A stretch of DNA of 64,000 bases from Nyssa sinensis. Lineage: Eukaryota; Streptophyta; Magnoliopsida; Cornales; Nyssaceae. The translations under genes were made by a program, and so were the position numbers. The stretch covers positions 33,949,740 to 34,013,739 of the forward strand of contig CM018051.1 of assembly GCA_008638375.1 (NCBI GenBank), written 5' to 3'. Below the pieces are notes generated by a model, which ran no database searches, had not been told where the DNA came from, and saw only the letters and a program-made list of their open reading frames with translations. Below are positions 36,088 through 48,321 of this stretch, one piece after another. The number at the start of each line of letters is the position of its first letter. Position 1 is the stretch's first letter.

Positions 36088-37572
36088 TGTGGGCGCCAAC
36101 ATCGGAAAAAAGGAAAGTATGTTATCCTTTTTATGGATTTAGAGGGATCCCAGATGTCTCCCTCACTTGCAAGGCTATTTTGTCATGAGAAAAATTAAAA
36201 AAAAAAAAAAAAGATATGACTTTGGAAGAGATAAATAATAAAAGATCTAGCGTAAAGAAATAAAATAGAACAAAAAAGACAGAAGATAAATCTAACTCGA
36301 GCTCGAAGGCTTCCTACGTATCCATTCAGAGAACGGAATCAGAGTCACGTAGTTCTCTGGTTTACCCTCTTTTATCAAGAGTGATAAAAGAGGCGAAATC
36401 AACTAGATCTAAAGAAAACTATTAAGGATTCGAGAGCCTACCTTATTCAGTCATGGTAGTCGGGTTGCACTTCGGCTAGGAAAGTCTAGATTGAAGGTTT
36501 CTGTCGGGTAGATCTCCAGCTTGTTCTTCGATTCAGAAAGCGTCGCTTTAATTGTCTTCACGGAAAGTGGTTTTCACTTTAGCAGGGCTTTGACCTCAAG
36601 AGAATGAAGGTTTTGTAGAGAGAACCCTAAAATTAACCTAACAACGTACGACTATGGAAATCATCTTCCCTTTGTATAATTTCGTGTCCTTAAAACAGAT
36701 AGCCTAGGGGCTCTATTTATAGGGAAATATAGAGATTTGATCCAAGGGTCTAAGATGAAACCCTAAAATGGAGGGCTAGAATCATGTCTTGAGTGACAAT
36801 TATCTAATTAAATAAGAATGATTATCCTAACTAAATGAATTAATAAATAATTATGACAATACACGAACCAATAGAATTCGTGTCTATATGCAAGAGCTAG
36901 TGAGATAAAAGAGAAATAGAATTTAAATGAAAATTAAATTCTAAAATGAAAATGTCTAGGTTCAATGTATCTCTATTTAAAAAAAATCAAGCAATCAGAT
37001 TTATGAAAACTTTAAAAGTGGAAAGTCCTAATTAAGCCAAAACTACCCCAAATTCGTCACCAAATGGCTAAAATTATAAAAATACCCCCCATGTGGGTAA
37101 AATGATATAGAAATTATGAAAATGCCCCTCAAGTGACTAGGAAGTCTTATTGAGGGTAGGATTGTGCCAAAATTACAAAAATTCCCTTAGTGGGAAAAAA
37201 TGTGCCAAAATTACTGAAATGCCCTCTAATGGGCAAGAGAGTCCTAACGAGAGTGGGACTCTATTGAGAAGAGTCCTACTTAGACTGGGACTCTAGCAAG
37301 AGAGTCGTAGCGGGAATAGGACTCTGTTAGGAGGAGTCCTAATGGAACTAGGACTCTGGTGGAAGAGTCTTAATAGGAATAGGACTCTGTTAAGAGGAGT
37401 CCTAATGGAATTGAGACTCTGGCAAGAGAGTTCTAGTGGGAATAAGACTTTGTCAAGAGAGTCCTAGCGGGAATAGGACTTTGTTAGGAGAAATCCTAAT
37501 GGAAGTGGATTTCTTGGTATAACTACCAAATTGCTACCACTTAATCAAGGGTCACAAAATTAGGTGCTTACA
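36088..37572 (-). repeat. 3' LTR of H (1485 bp)
   Basis: Aligns with 49981-51968 from the GGGCGCC tip to TTACA. Compared with it this copy lacks about 330 bp near its left end (after 36150, partner 50060-50385) and some smaller stretches. TATAAATA (minus) is at 36721-36714. A tandem array of about 62-bp units occupies 37220-37505, each with AGAGTCC and GGACTCT words facing each other. Confidence 0.88.
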
Positions 37573-37973
37573 GAAAGCCCCTTATTGATGGGAACTTGTA
37601 AGCAAGTGAATATCAACGCAAGGAAAAAGAGGCAACTATTTTGACAGTGATTAAGATTTTGAGGTGGTCGAACTCATTCCTCTATGAGATTTCTACGTAT
37701 CACCCTCAAGTGAATCAAATCATTCGTAGTTCGTGACTAGCATAAATGAGTGTTGTCCCTACCGAATTTTCTCTAAAAAGATTCATCTCGATAGAACTGT
37801 CGTGAGGTTACGCCTTCGAAAATGACTCCTCAGAGTCTTACTTGATAAGAAATGCAATCCTAACAAGTCTTTTATGAGGTCATGTTATAATGAGATGATC
37901 TTACATCCTTGGACGTTTTACCTACAAGGAAATTCCAACCTAGTAGGTTGGTAAGAGAGAATGCGAGAGACGG

Positions 37974-38356
37974 CTTACCTGAAAAGAACGCTATCCTAAC
38001 AAAATGATAAAATACGTCCTTAGATCACTTTCTTAAAAGGAACGCTATCTTAACAAGATAATGAATTTGCGTCCTCAAACGGCTTTCTTGAACGGAATGT
38101 TATACTAACAAGATAATGAATTTGCATCCTCAAATGTTTTTCCTGAAAGGAATGCTATACTAATAAGATAATGAATTTGCTTCCTCAGACAGCTTTCTTG
38201 AAAAGAATGCTATTCTAACAAGATAATGAATTTGCATCCTTAAACGCCTTTCCTAAAAGGAATGCTATCCTAATAGGCTGATAATGTGTCTTCAAACAAC
38301 TTTTTTGAAAGGAATGCTATCCTAATAAGATAATGAATTTGCGTTCGTGGACGACT
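37974..38356. repeat. 55-bp tandem array in H 3' UTR
   Basis: Seven head-to-tail units of 55 bp, e.g. CTTTCTTGAAAGGAATGCTA then TCCTAACAAGATAATGAATT then TGCATCCTCAAACGG; the sixth is 3 bp shorter. Decayed units may precede it (37840-37970). It sits just inside the 3' LTR of H and directly borders the next array. Confidence 0.92.
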
Positions 38357-38361
38357 TTTCT

Positions 38362-39205
38362 AAGATGGATTACATACTCAAATGTTTGCCTAGATGGATT
38401 ACATCCTCAGACATTTTTTTGCTAGATGGATTATCTCCTCAGACAATTTTTTCCTACATGAATTACGTCCTCAGATGGTTTTTTCCTAGATGGATTATGT
38501 CATCAGACATTTGCCGAGATAGATTACGTCCTCAAACAGTTTGCCGAGATAGAGTACGTCTTTAGACAGTTTTGCCAAGATGGATTACACACGTTTGCCT
38601 AGATGGATTACTTCCTTAGATGGTTTTTTCCTAGATGGATTACGTCCTCAGACATTTTTTTTTCTAGATGGATTACGTCCTCAAACAATTTTTTCCTAGA
38701 TGGATTACGTCCTTAGACGTTTGCCGAGATGGATTACGTCCTCAAACAGTTTGCCGAGATGAAGTACGTCCTCGTACATTTTTTTCCTCGATGGATTATC
38801 CTTGGATGATTTTTTCCTAGATGGATTATGTCCTCAAAAGGTTTTTTCCTAGATGGATTACGTCCTTAGGTGTTTGTCGAGATGGAGTACATCCTCAGAT
38901 GGATTACATTCTCAGACAATTTTTTTCCTCGATGGGTTACTTTCTCAAACAGTTTTTCCTAGATAGATTACATCCTTAGACATTTGCCAAGATAGATTAC
39001 ATCCTCAAACAGTTTGCCGAGATAGAGTACGTCCTCAGATGTTTGCGTAGATAGATTACGTCCTCAGACGTTTGCCTAGATGGATTACATCTTCAGACGG
39101 TTTTTTAAGATGGAGTACATCCTTAGACGTTTTTTTCATAGATGGATTATGTCTTTAAACAATTTTTTCCTAAATGGATTATGTCATCAAACATTTTTTT
39201 GTATA
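38362..39205. repeat. ~30-36-bp minisatellite in H 3' UTR
   Basis: About two dozen units around the core AGATGGATTACGTCCTCAGA, followed by a variable T-run or GTTTGCCG linker that makes unit length uneven. The TACGTCCTCAGAC word is also in the neighbouring 55-bp array, so the two may share an origin. Frames at 38347-38565 and 39080-39349 are repeat artefacts. Confidence 0.92.
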
Positions 39206-41767
39206 GAGAATAAAGACTCCATGAGGAATGCCAAAATATATTTTTCTGGGGAGATGAATTTCCTTGAGAAAAAGATGATGGTTCAGACTTCACTGGGAAA
39301 TGATGGAATTGAGTGTGACTCCAGGGGGAAGATTTTGATCAAGTTTTAGGCTATAAGCTTATGTTGCTTAACTCTTTCTTAGGATAGAAGAACAAGAAGT
39401 GTAATTGACTTTGAAAGGAGTTACACTCAAAGTGATACACTCAACTGAAGATAGAGGTTGATGAATATGCTTACCTAAGATAAATGAGAGACATGATATG
39501 CAAGAAACAGCCTTGACCTAGACAGAAGAAGGTACAATTCAACTTAGATAGGAGTGTGGAAAGCTATGGAAAAAAATTCACATTGATGTAGAACTCTTAC
39601 CTCAGCTAGAGGAATATGAGATTTACTCAACTTAACGAGGAGTAAGGAGAATGTACTCAACTCAGATAGGAGTGAAGGGGATGTGCTTAACTTCGATAGG
39701 AGTAAATAAATGTTCTAATTAAATGAGAGAAAATGTTGTGAAACATGTTTTTTTCATTTTTGAAAATGATTTTTTATTTAGAGAAAATTCTGACTTTTGG
39801 CTTAGACACTGCTAGCCCCTAGATCACTGGCAATCAAGTTGGTTGTTCAAGTCGAAAGAACCATTACTTAGTCTCAAGTGACGAGATTGTCTATCTTTGA
39901 AGATGTTTTGGAAAAATCTATTTGATCTGTGATTTAAGGCACGAAGGCTTAGGAGACTTGATAAGCTAAAGATTTATCTTTAAGTTCATGGATAAAATCT
40001 TTTTGCCTTTCCAAATGATTTAGGAGATTCCATTGAAAACTTCAAAGTATTTGTTTTGAACAGGATTCAATATGATCATTTGAGAAAATAAGAATCATTG
40101 ATTTTCACAAAATATTATGTATTTAACAAAGTATAGTGGATGAAATCATTTAAATGAAAGAAATTTTGGGTAAGCCAAAGTGGTGGAGAATTTACCTAAG
40201 ATGTGGGAAAAGTTGTTAAGGTAAGGCAAAGGTGAAATAGAACCCTTTAGATGGAAAACAAAAGGTCTTTATATTGGCATGAATGAGCCCTTTGATTAGG
40301 ATAATTTGTATGATTAAGAGTATGAGTTACTCTAAGAATGAACAAGGCATAAGGGAACCCCTTGTTAAGTAAGGCTGAGTTATTTCAGAAAATAAAAAAG
40401 AAATTTGGTGCAAATAGGTAGGTAAAGAGTCCCTAGATGAGTTCTTTCCAAAATTCAGTGAAGAATAAAGAGACAACATGGTGTGAGATGGTAAAGAGGA
40501 AGCCCCTTGTTTAAAAATGTTTGTTACACGATTCATCTATTTGTAAGACCCTTTGAAAGAGCTCTCAGTTGAAATGTGGAAATTCCCTTAAGCAAGAAAA
40601 AACTCAAGGTGGTCTTATTATTAGGGACGAAAGGTAGGCTAAGGTCAGGTTTACCAAATGAAATGTATATAAGGCCCAAAAAAACCATGTTCATGGTATT
40701 AAGCCATTTATGTACATCTCTTTTATGTGTATAGCTTTAACGTGCATAACCTTTATGTGCATGTCCTTTTTTGTACATGACTGATTCTTATCATGACCTT
40801 CATGAAGGAGCCTAAGGTGACTTCTTAGGCTACCTACGTATCTCTTTTTTGGAGAATCAGGTATAACATAGTTCGTTTCTCGCTTGAAGCTGTTTGAGTC
40901 ATACAAGGCTTGATTGACTGATTTCTTGCATCTTTACTTAGAAAATGCTTCTTTTGATCAGGCAAAGGTTTTTTTTTTCTTTACAATCGGACCCTTCCTT
41001 GATGGTTGTTTTGTCACTTCCTTGCTTAGAAATGTTTTTCTTTAGTGTGTCAAATATTTTCCTTCCTTTGCTTTTGATTCTTCTCAAATGATTGTTTCTC
41101 ACTTCCTTTCTTGGAAATTTTTTCTTTCACACTTGGCAAAGATGTTTCTTCTCTTTGCGTTTTGATTATTCTATGAAGGCATTGAGAAAGTGCACACATA
41201 GTAGGCTTCCCCCCCCTAAGGTTTGGTAGATAGGTTTAAGAAAGAAAGGCCAATCAAGTAGGCTCAAAGGGTTTATAAGTGGATATCTTTAATATAGGTG
41301 ATAAGACATATTTGGTTTGCCAAGTGATGGCCTCCTATCCTTGGAATTGCTTGCTTCTAGGAAACAGTCACATTTTATAGACTCACAATATCGATGTCTA
41401 CTTAGGGTCATGATTATTACCTTTTTTGCATGGTGATTGAATCAGACAAGATGCCATTGAGACAAATGAATGAATTGGTGAACAATGAGAAAATCAAGAT
41501 GATTGATGAAATTTTATGATGCTCAGATTCAAAGCATTCAATCTTATTATGAATTTAATGACATTCATTTTCTTAAAGAATCAAGAAGAATCATGCAAAC
41601 ATTGTTTTGAAAGTTTCCTAAGAGAATCTTTAATGAAACATGAGGAAAGAAGGATAGAAATTATCCATAAAGAATAAAAGAATGATCTTGGCTTGGAAAG
41701 TTCAACTTCTTAAAATCCATCTCTGATGACTCCGATCTTTGATTATGAATTGATTGTAATTGATCCT
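39206..41767 (-). other. H interior 3' of gag, non-coding
   Basis: I searched this stretch by eye for RT (DD box), RNase H, integrase and protease signatures on the minus strand and found none. It has small degenerate repeats of CTTAGATAGGAGTG (39520-39710) and TTTATGTGCAT (40720-40790). An autonomous Tat element would have pol here. Confidence 0.6.
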
Positions 41768-42086
41768 TAGAAGGGGAGGCCAATTATCTTATTGTCAATT
41801 AGGTCTTGAATGGCATGCTTCAGTGCTCGGCATTGATTGGTAGCATGGATAATCCCTTGGTGGTAATAACAATGTTGGTTTGGATTGTAGGTCTTTGGTA
41901 GTGGATTTAGAGGAGGCCTTAGGTCTAATGGTTAAATATACCCCCTCTTATGAAACTTTTCAAAAACTTCACTTAGTGGTGTAGAAAAATTTGAGTATGT
42001 ACGCAGTGTGCGCCTCTAATATTCTCTTGGATGTGGTGAACCAATAGAAGTGATAATTTGAGAAATGGATTGTTGGGAGTTTTACA
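41768..42086 (-). pseudogene. H gag C-terminal part with zinc-finger-like motif
   Basis: Minus strand: PLLNPLPKTYNPNQ leads into CYYHQGIIHATNQC (41871-41830), the Cys/His motif of Tat/Ogre gag. It is followed by RALKHAIQDLIDNK, also typical, and a TAA right after IIGLPF. The upstream part is decayed, with a frame near 41950 only partly readable. The rest of gag lies beyond X copy D at 47555 and up. Confidence 0.8.
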
Positions 42087-42507
42087 TGTAACACCCCGAC
42101 TCTGTATAATTAATAATTAAATAATTAATTATTAATTAGTACCGGCTTAGGGAATAATTAAGGAAATTAACCTTAATCTCCCGGTGGTCACACTAGACCA
42201 ATAGAATGACAAAACATGTCCGAGAATAGGGTATAATACCCGAACCTAATTATCCATTAATTAGGTGAGATAATGTCAATTTAATACTGACGGAATTCGA
42301 ATTAGTTAATCCCGAAAATCCCGAATGATTAATAAATGACACGGAACCTCTGACACTGAGGATAACAGAAATAGAAACTGACCGGAAGAAACCGCACCGA
42401 AAAAAGAGTTACGGAATAAAAGTTATGAGGCAAACATCAGAAACTGAATTACTGCGCAGCCAAACGTGGCCTTAACCAAAAATGGTGAAAAAGGGGCCAA
42501 ATGGGAG

Positions 42508-42580
42508 GCCAAGGGAATTGAACCCTTGACCTTTGAGAGGGAATGAATTTTTCTCAAAAAATAACCAACTGGGCTGGTGG
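42508..42580 (-). other. tRNA-like Pol III-box module in X copy D
   Basis: Minus strand AGCCCAGTTGGTTA (42575-42562) is a good box A and GGGTTCAATTCC (42525-42514) a good box B, 36 bp apart. It lies 421-493 bp from the TGTAAC terminus, close to the place of the module in copies A and K and in the same orientation relative to the LTR. The best-preserved of the three. No acceptor stem found. Confidence 0.6.
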
Positions 42581-44279
42581 CATCTTGTGACCATATATAC
42601 AATGAAATGTATATACATACAATTCTGAATAGGCTGCCACCCAAATCAACCAATGACAACCCATGCAAACCCCACATGATTACTCCCCTCAGCCACCTCA
42701 GCTCACCTGACTCTCTGATTTTCAATCACCTCAACCCTGCACATACATATAGAGATATATATGTATAAGTGTATAGGTAATATACATGATATGGTGATTC
42801 ATTGTGGACACAAAATAGGTTCTGTGTATAAATCAGAACAGAGTGAATGAGAGACCTAAGAACTGCCTATGTGTGGGCTCGGTTAGAGAGGGCTGCCATG
42901 GTGAGCTTGCATGTGCATGCAAAGTGTGTGTCCATGGTGTGTACATTTATGGAGATGCACCAAAGGGGACTGAGGAGCTGAGCAGCACCGTGTGACTGAC
43001 TGAGGCACCACCAAGGTGATTGGACCAAGCCGTGTAGGAACAATAAGCCATTGCTTGTGAGGTAAACACCCTTAAACTACAAACTGTCAAATTTTTGTTT
43101 TGATTTATTGGCACTGCTCTGATGATTTTTGAGCCATATAAACTACACATATAGACTACTGAGAGGCCTGAGATTGTTATAGAACAATTGGGAAGGTCGA
43201 ATAGGACTGAAACCCCAAACCTGTAGCAAAACAGCCATGGATGTACCTCGGATAACTGGGTCTGATTTGACCCAAGCTAAACCAAATTTGGTTGGTCAAG
43301 ACCAAATCTAGACACTGAGAGGGTTCAAAAACCACTGACCCGCGACCCCATTGCCTGAGTTTAGATCCTCAAAACCGAACCTATAGGTCTCGGCCATGGA
43401 ACCCAAACTCGAAAATAGGCTCTTGAACTGAAATTCATAAATGGGGAATTGAAGCCCCTATCCTAAGGGTCACAACAAGCCAAGAATCGTGCAATTTGAT
43501 TGAGAAATGAGGCCCCACGACCGAACTGAAACTCTGTCCGATAATCGGCTATACAGAGTTTAATCCGTGGATTCGATGCATGAAATGGATGCCAAAACAT
43601 TGGCATGACACCTAGGGACTGATTGGAACCAAAAACAGTTGGAAAACGTGCTTGAAATGGCACGAAATAGAGAAAAATGGGGACTGGTATTAGGGCAACA
43701 ATACCCTGCGCGATGGGGAAGACAGAGTCGACTCGGTCGACTCGCGTGTCGACCCAGACACGTGTCGGTCTACGGGCGTGCCACTGCTTTAGTGGAACGG
43801 CACCGTTTTGGTGTTTGATGTTTTAAATTTAAAATCAAATTCTGGCTGTTTGGTTACGGATGCACGAAATTAAAATTGGGAATTGGGCAACTGAAACACG
43901 TATAGGGACTGAAATTAGGGAATAAGATGCGTTATGCTATTCCGGTTTTCTGAAGGTCACAGAACCGGTTGGTTTTTAGGAATTGTGAACCGGTTCACTG
44001 CTTGAACCCTAGAACCGTTTGGTTTGAACCCTAATTTTATGAAATTGTATTTTGACTCCCAAATACTTTCTGAATTTACGGATTAGCCCCCACTGTTTTG
44101 TAATATTACACTGTGGCCCAGAATTTTGAGAAATTATTCATTTAAGCCCTGAATAAATTAATTAAATAATAAAATAATTATTTTATTATTTTATTAAATA
44201 AGTAAAATTACAATTTTACCCCTAGACATTAAATATGTCAAACGGAGTCCAAATTAAGTAAATAAATAGTGTATTTTCA

Positions 44280-45400
44280 CTATTTCAAATATTCTGGACT
44301 CAATGGTACAGTCCAAATTGGGAAATACAGTACCGAAAAATACAGACCTGTAAGTGATAAATTACTGTACTGCCCCTGATGGCACCAGACCCAAATAAAA
44401 ATATCAGATAGCCTATTTTGACTGTCTCGGGCATTCTGGACTCAACGGTTGGGTCCGTTTAACGAACTGAAGTCCCGAAAAATACAGACACATAAAGTGT
44501 AAATGACCGAATTGCCCTTAATGATACCCAGGGCCGATTAAACATAACAGACAGTCCAATTTCACTATGTTGGACGCTCTGGACCCAATGGTGAGGTCCA
44601 TTTTATGAACTGACGTGCCGAAAAATACGACACATGAAATTACCAAATTACCCCTGATACTGTACGAGACCTAAACAAAGTCCGATTAGGACGAAACTGA
44701 TACCGGTAGGAGCCCAGACACTGGTGAGACTGTATACTTGATTAGATGACGAATCGGGATCAGAATTTCACAAAACGTAAAATGACCAAAATACCCCTGA
44801 GCACTGTAAGTGCAAAGTAGAGGTCGAATAAAGGTCAAACTGATCTGATAAATTATCATAGGGATAATTATGAACACTGAAGGGCTAAATAAGACTCCGA
44901 AACAGTCAACGCATAAAACGAGAAATGACCGATATGTCCCGACGATCTAAAGCAGATACCAAATGAAGTCCAAGGGACTTACAAATTTGTACATGAGATA
45001 TATGGGACGTTCTGAGGACCATGATAGGGTCCGGGGCAAAAATGACAAAATTACCATTTTGCCCCTAAGACTAAATAAGTACCCAACTGATACCGATTAA
45101 AGTCTAAAAGACTTAAAACTTCATATATACGATATATGGGATATTCTGAGGACCAGAACAGGGTCCGGGATAAGAATGGCAAAATTACCATTTTGCCCCT
45201 ATGGTTAAAATGAGAACCTAACTGATACCGATTGGAGTCCAAAGGACGTAGAACTTTGTACTTAAGATATAAAGACTATTCCGAAGACCACGACAGGGTC
45301 CGGGACAAGAATGGTAAAATTACCATTTTGTCCCTAAGGTTGAATGAGTGCCTGACTGATAACAATTGAAGTCTAAATGACTTAGGATATAATCCTAATA
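44280..45400 (+). repeat. Expanded ~140-bp modules in X copy D
   Basis: Diverged tandem modules, each with a word like TCTGGACTCAATGG or TCTGAGGACCATGATAGGG, then GGTCCG, CCGAAAAATACAG and AATTACCATTTTGCCCCT. At least six are recognisable, near 44295, 44433, 44580, 45012, 45145 and 45285, with more decayed ones between. Copies A, B, C and K have about three. Confidence 0.8.
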
Positions 45401-46039
45401 ACTGCTAAGCCCAATTAAAGAATGAAATAGCCTCGAGTGAGACCCAATGGAAGGGCGATAGGCTACTAGGCTATCTTAGGTAATCCGATAGATACCTAAG
45501 ATGACGAATGAGACCTGAATGGATGAGTTCTGATCTGTCTGTGATTGATGATTATTATTCAGGATATACATGGAGATGCTTGATGTACCTGGAGGTTATC
45601 GGATTATTTATGCAAGGAAATAAGCGTAAAGTTTGTGAGTAACTTCTGACACTGTTTTGATACTGTCCCTTGACTTACTGATCTGTTTTGAATGCAATTA
45701 TTTAAGTGCAATTATTAAAATGCATGTTTTCCGTACTATATCACTTATGACATGGTTTTAGTCTTTTTAAATAATTGACTATATTCCTGATCCCTGTGCT
45801 AGCATTCCGTACTGTTTTGCCCGTTTTGAACTGTTGAGATAAAATGGATATATTGAACCATTATTTCCGAAATGATTAAATAAACCATGTGATATAGGCA
45901 AAGAACAACATTTTTGTTGTATCGTACAGCTTTGTATAGTATACTGTCTGAATGCTATATTGTTTAAATGTATGTACTTAATGTACGCCCTTTGTACCAC
46001 ATTCCACGTGATGTGATTGTGTCCTTCGAATTAGGAATT

Positions 46040-46860
46040 CCGTTCAGTTCGGTTATGTGCTGTCCGTTAATGATATGTCTGCCTCGATTGATACGTTCCG
46101 TCCGGTTCTGACATGTTCCGTCCGTTAATGATGTTAAGTCCGCCTTGATTGATATATGGTCCAGTTCCGTTATGATCCGTCCGTTAATGATGTTAAGTCC
46201 GCTTTGATTGATATATGGTCCAGTTCCGTTATGATCCGTCCGTTGATGATATGTCTTTGCTTGACTAATGTTTTGTTCTGTTCGATTCTGTTATGTTCCG
46301 TTCATTGATAATGTGTCTGCCTTGATTGATATATGGTCCAGTTCCGTTGTGTATTGTCCGTTGATGATACGTCTGTCTTGATTGAAATATCGTTCAGTCT
46401 AGCTATGATTAGTTCCGACAGTGATGTGTCCCTGACTTGATTGTTATATTGTTTCTACTCAGTTCCGTTATGTTGTCCTGTTCATGATTTGCCTGTGTCC
46501 TGATTAGTGTATTGTTTCCGTTTAATTCCGTTATAATTTTATCCGTTCGCGATATGCCTTTACTTGACTGATGTATTGTTTCTGTTCGATTCCGTTATAT
46601 TTCGTCCGTTGATGATATGTCTGGCCTGATTGATAAATGGTCTAGTTCCGTTATGTTTCCGTCCTGTTATTGGTATGCCTTGTCTTGATTGATCTTGTTC
46701 AACTCCGCTATGTTCTAACCATTGATAGTATGCCTCTGTCTTGACTGATTTATTGTTCCCACTCAGTCCCGATTGTGATTCGTTCCGTTAATGAAAAGTC
46801 TGTGTCTTGACCGATATATTAGCAATAGTTATTGTTCTGACCGATTGGTTATGTCATGTT
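46040..46860 (+). repeat. Tandem repeat of GATGATATGTCTG/TTCCGTTATG units in X copy D
   Basis: Head-to-tail units of about 58-80 bp built from TTGATTGATATATGGTCCAG, TTCCGTTATGATCCGTCCG and TTGATGATATGTC. Two adjacent units near 46148 and 46206 are almost identical; the others are diverged and uneven in length. Confidence 0.85.
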
Positions 46861-47559
46861 CCGATCCGTTTGTATTGTCTGTTCGATTCTGTTTTATTGT
46901 ACTAGACTGCTTATGAAATGGATTTATAAAAACAGTTATTTTTGAAATGACTAAATTATCCATGTGCCTTGGAAGCACAAAACTGGTTTTGAAACCCATG
47001 ATAGGGAATCTGTGTTACTCACTGGGCTTATTTAAGCTCACCCCATTATTCTGACATTTTTCAGGAATTACCTCCATTGGATTAGAAGGTACTATGACAT
47101 GACGTGAATAGGCCAAGTGGCATCGCAAGTAAGGATCTGACGGCACTGAATTGTAGAGACTGGTTTATTATGGATTGAACCTGGTTATTCCGGTGAGTGG
47201 TATATTATGACTGACTTGACTGATATATATAGATATACATGGCTCATGGAACTAATGGTACTCTAGAGATATTAGATCTGCTCTGTTGTTATATGCTTGA
47301 TTTTAGATATGCTCTGAAATTAGAATTGTTGACTGACTGGATTTAGTCTTGCTCTGTGATACATATACTTATGATGGATAAGTGAGTTGCATTCCCGTGA
47401 TACAAAGAAAAAGTTTTAAATTCCGCTGCATCTGACCCTACAGTTGGAGTGCAATTCGTCGGAAAGTTCAGAATTTGCCTTTGGTTGGTCGCGTCGCGAC
47501 CGACTGGCAGTCACGTCCTCGACATCCGCGTAGGGTGGGGTTCGGGATGTGACATTACA

Positions 47560-48321
47560 CATTTAGCTTGATAGGAAAGTTGCCTTTTGTATTTCCCTCT
47601 TATTCTTTCTTGACATCTAGTTCATAGTTTGATGAGTGTTGTGCTTGTACTATTCAAAAAATTCGTTGCAAATGTCTTCCAAAGTTTGGGACTTTTGTTG
47701 TATGGGAACTAGTAGAGAGCTCTTTCCACTAGTGTATCCTAAAATAATTGGACCATAAGTTTAACAAAAACCCCTAGAGATTCCATCTCATTGATATGCA
47801 TATCCAAATGAGTCTTTGGGTAGTTGGTTGCATCAAACTTCCTAAATTGGGAAGCCTTGAGTTTGAAGGGGAGATGAGCTTAAAATAACGAAAGACATTT
47901 ATGATTACCAACTGTCCCTATGTTGATCATTGGATCCACATTTTCATTAACACTGATCGGTTCTTTCTCTTGTGAATTGACATTATGGAGGACCTTACAT
48001 TCTTTAACCCAAGAGGCATAAAAAAAGGTTCATGGACATGGTTTGGGGTTGTGGTAGCCCTTCTTGAAGATGGCCTTTTGGTGGTGGAGTGATGGAGAAA
48101 TGGTAGGCTGAGCTATCAGTTAGGATATTTAGAGTGGGGTAGATTGACAAAGTGTTGGTTAGGTTGATGGGGGATGAAAGGATTGGTTGTTGTGGTTGGG
48201 CCATGTTTTGGGATATTTGGGATAGTTGGGCCAATTGTTTATGGAAGCGGGCTTGCTCGGCCGTCCTGTAGTCTTGTCGAGCCAAGAGATAAGCAAGAAG
48301 TACCTTACACTCATTAAACAA
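47560..48321 (-). pseudogene. H gag N-terminal and core part
   Basis: Minus strand: from 48321 a Gln-rich, helix-prone stretch (LLARQDYRTAEQARFHKQLA, QLSQISQNMAQPQQP). Then, near 47850, KFDATNYPKTHLDMHINEME, and near 47700, TLEDICNEFFE followed by a stop and YKHN, which is the Tat/Ogre gag core. The frame shifts between these. X copy D cuts in at 47554. Function would be particle formation. Start codon uncertain. Confidence 0.75.

Larger units (their letters stand above)
42087..47554 (+). mobile_element. Family X solo-LTR-like copy D (5468 bp), inside H gag
   Basis: Starts TGTAACACCCCGACTCTG, ends GGTTCGGGATGTGACA; perfect TSD TTACA (42082-42086 and 47555-47559). It has the opposite orientation to A, B, C and K. 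It is the longest copy because two internal arrays are expanded: at least six ~140-bp modules (44280-45400) and a second array at 46040-46860. A tRNA-like module is on the minus strand at 42508-42580. A degenerate palindrome AACGGCACCGTTTT is at 43796. No coding sequence. Confidence 0.93.

Noticed and set aside
38362..39205. CRISPR-like array
   Set aside because: Repeat and spacer lengths are uneven, spacers are T-runs or repeat variants, and the setting is a plant retrotransposon 3' UTR.
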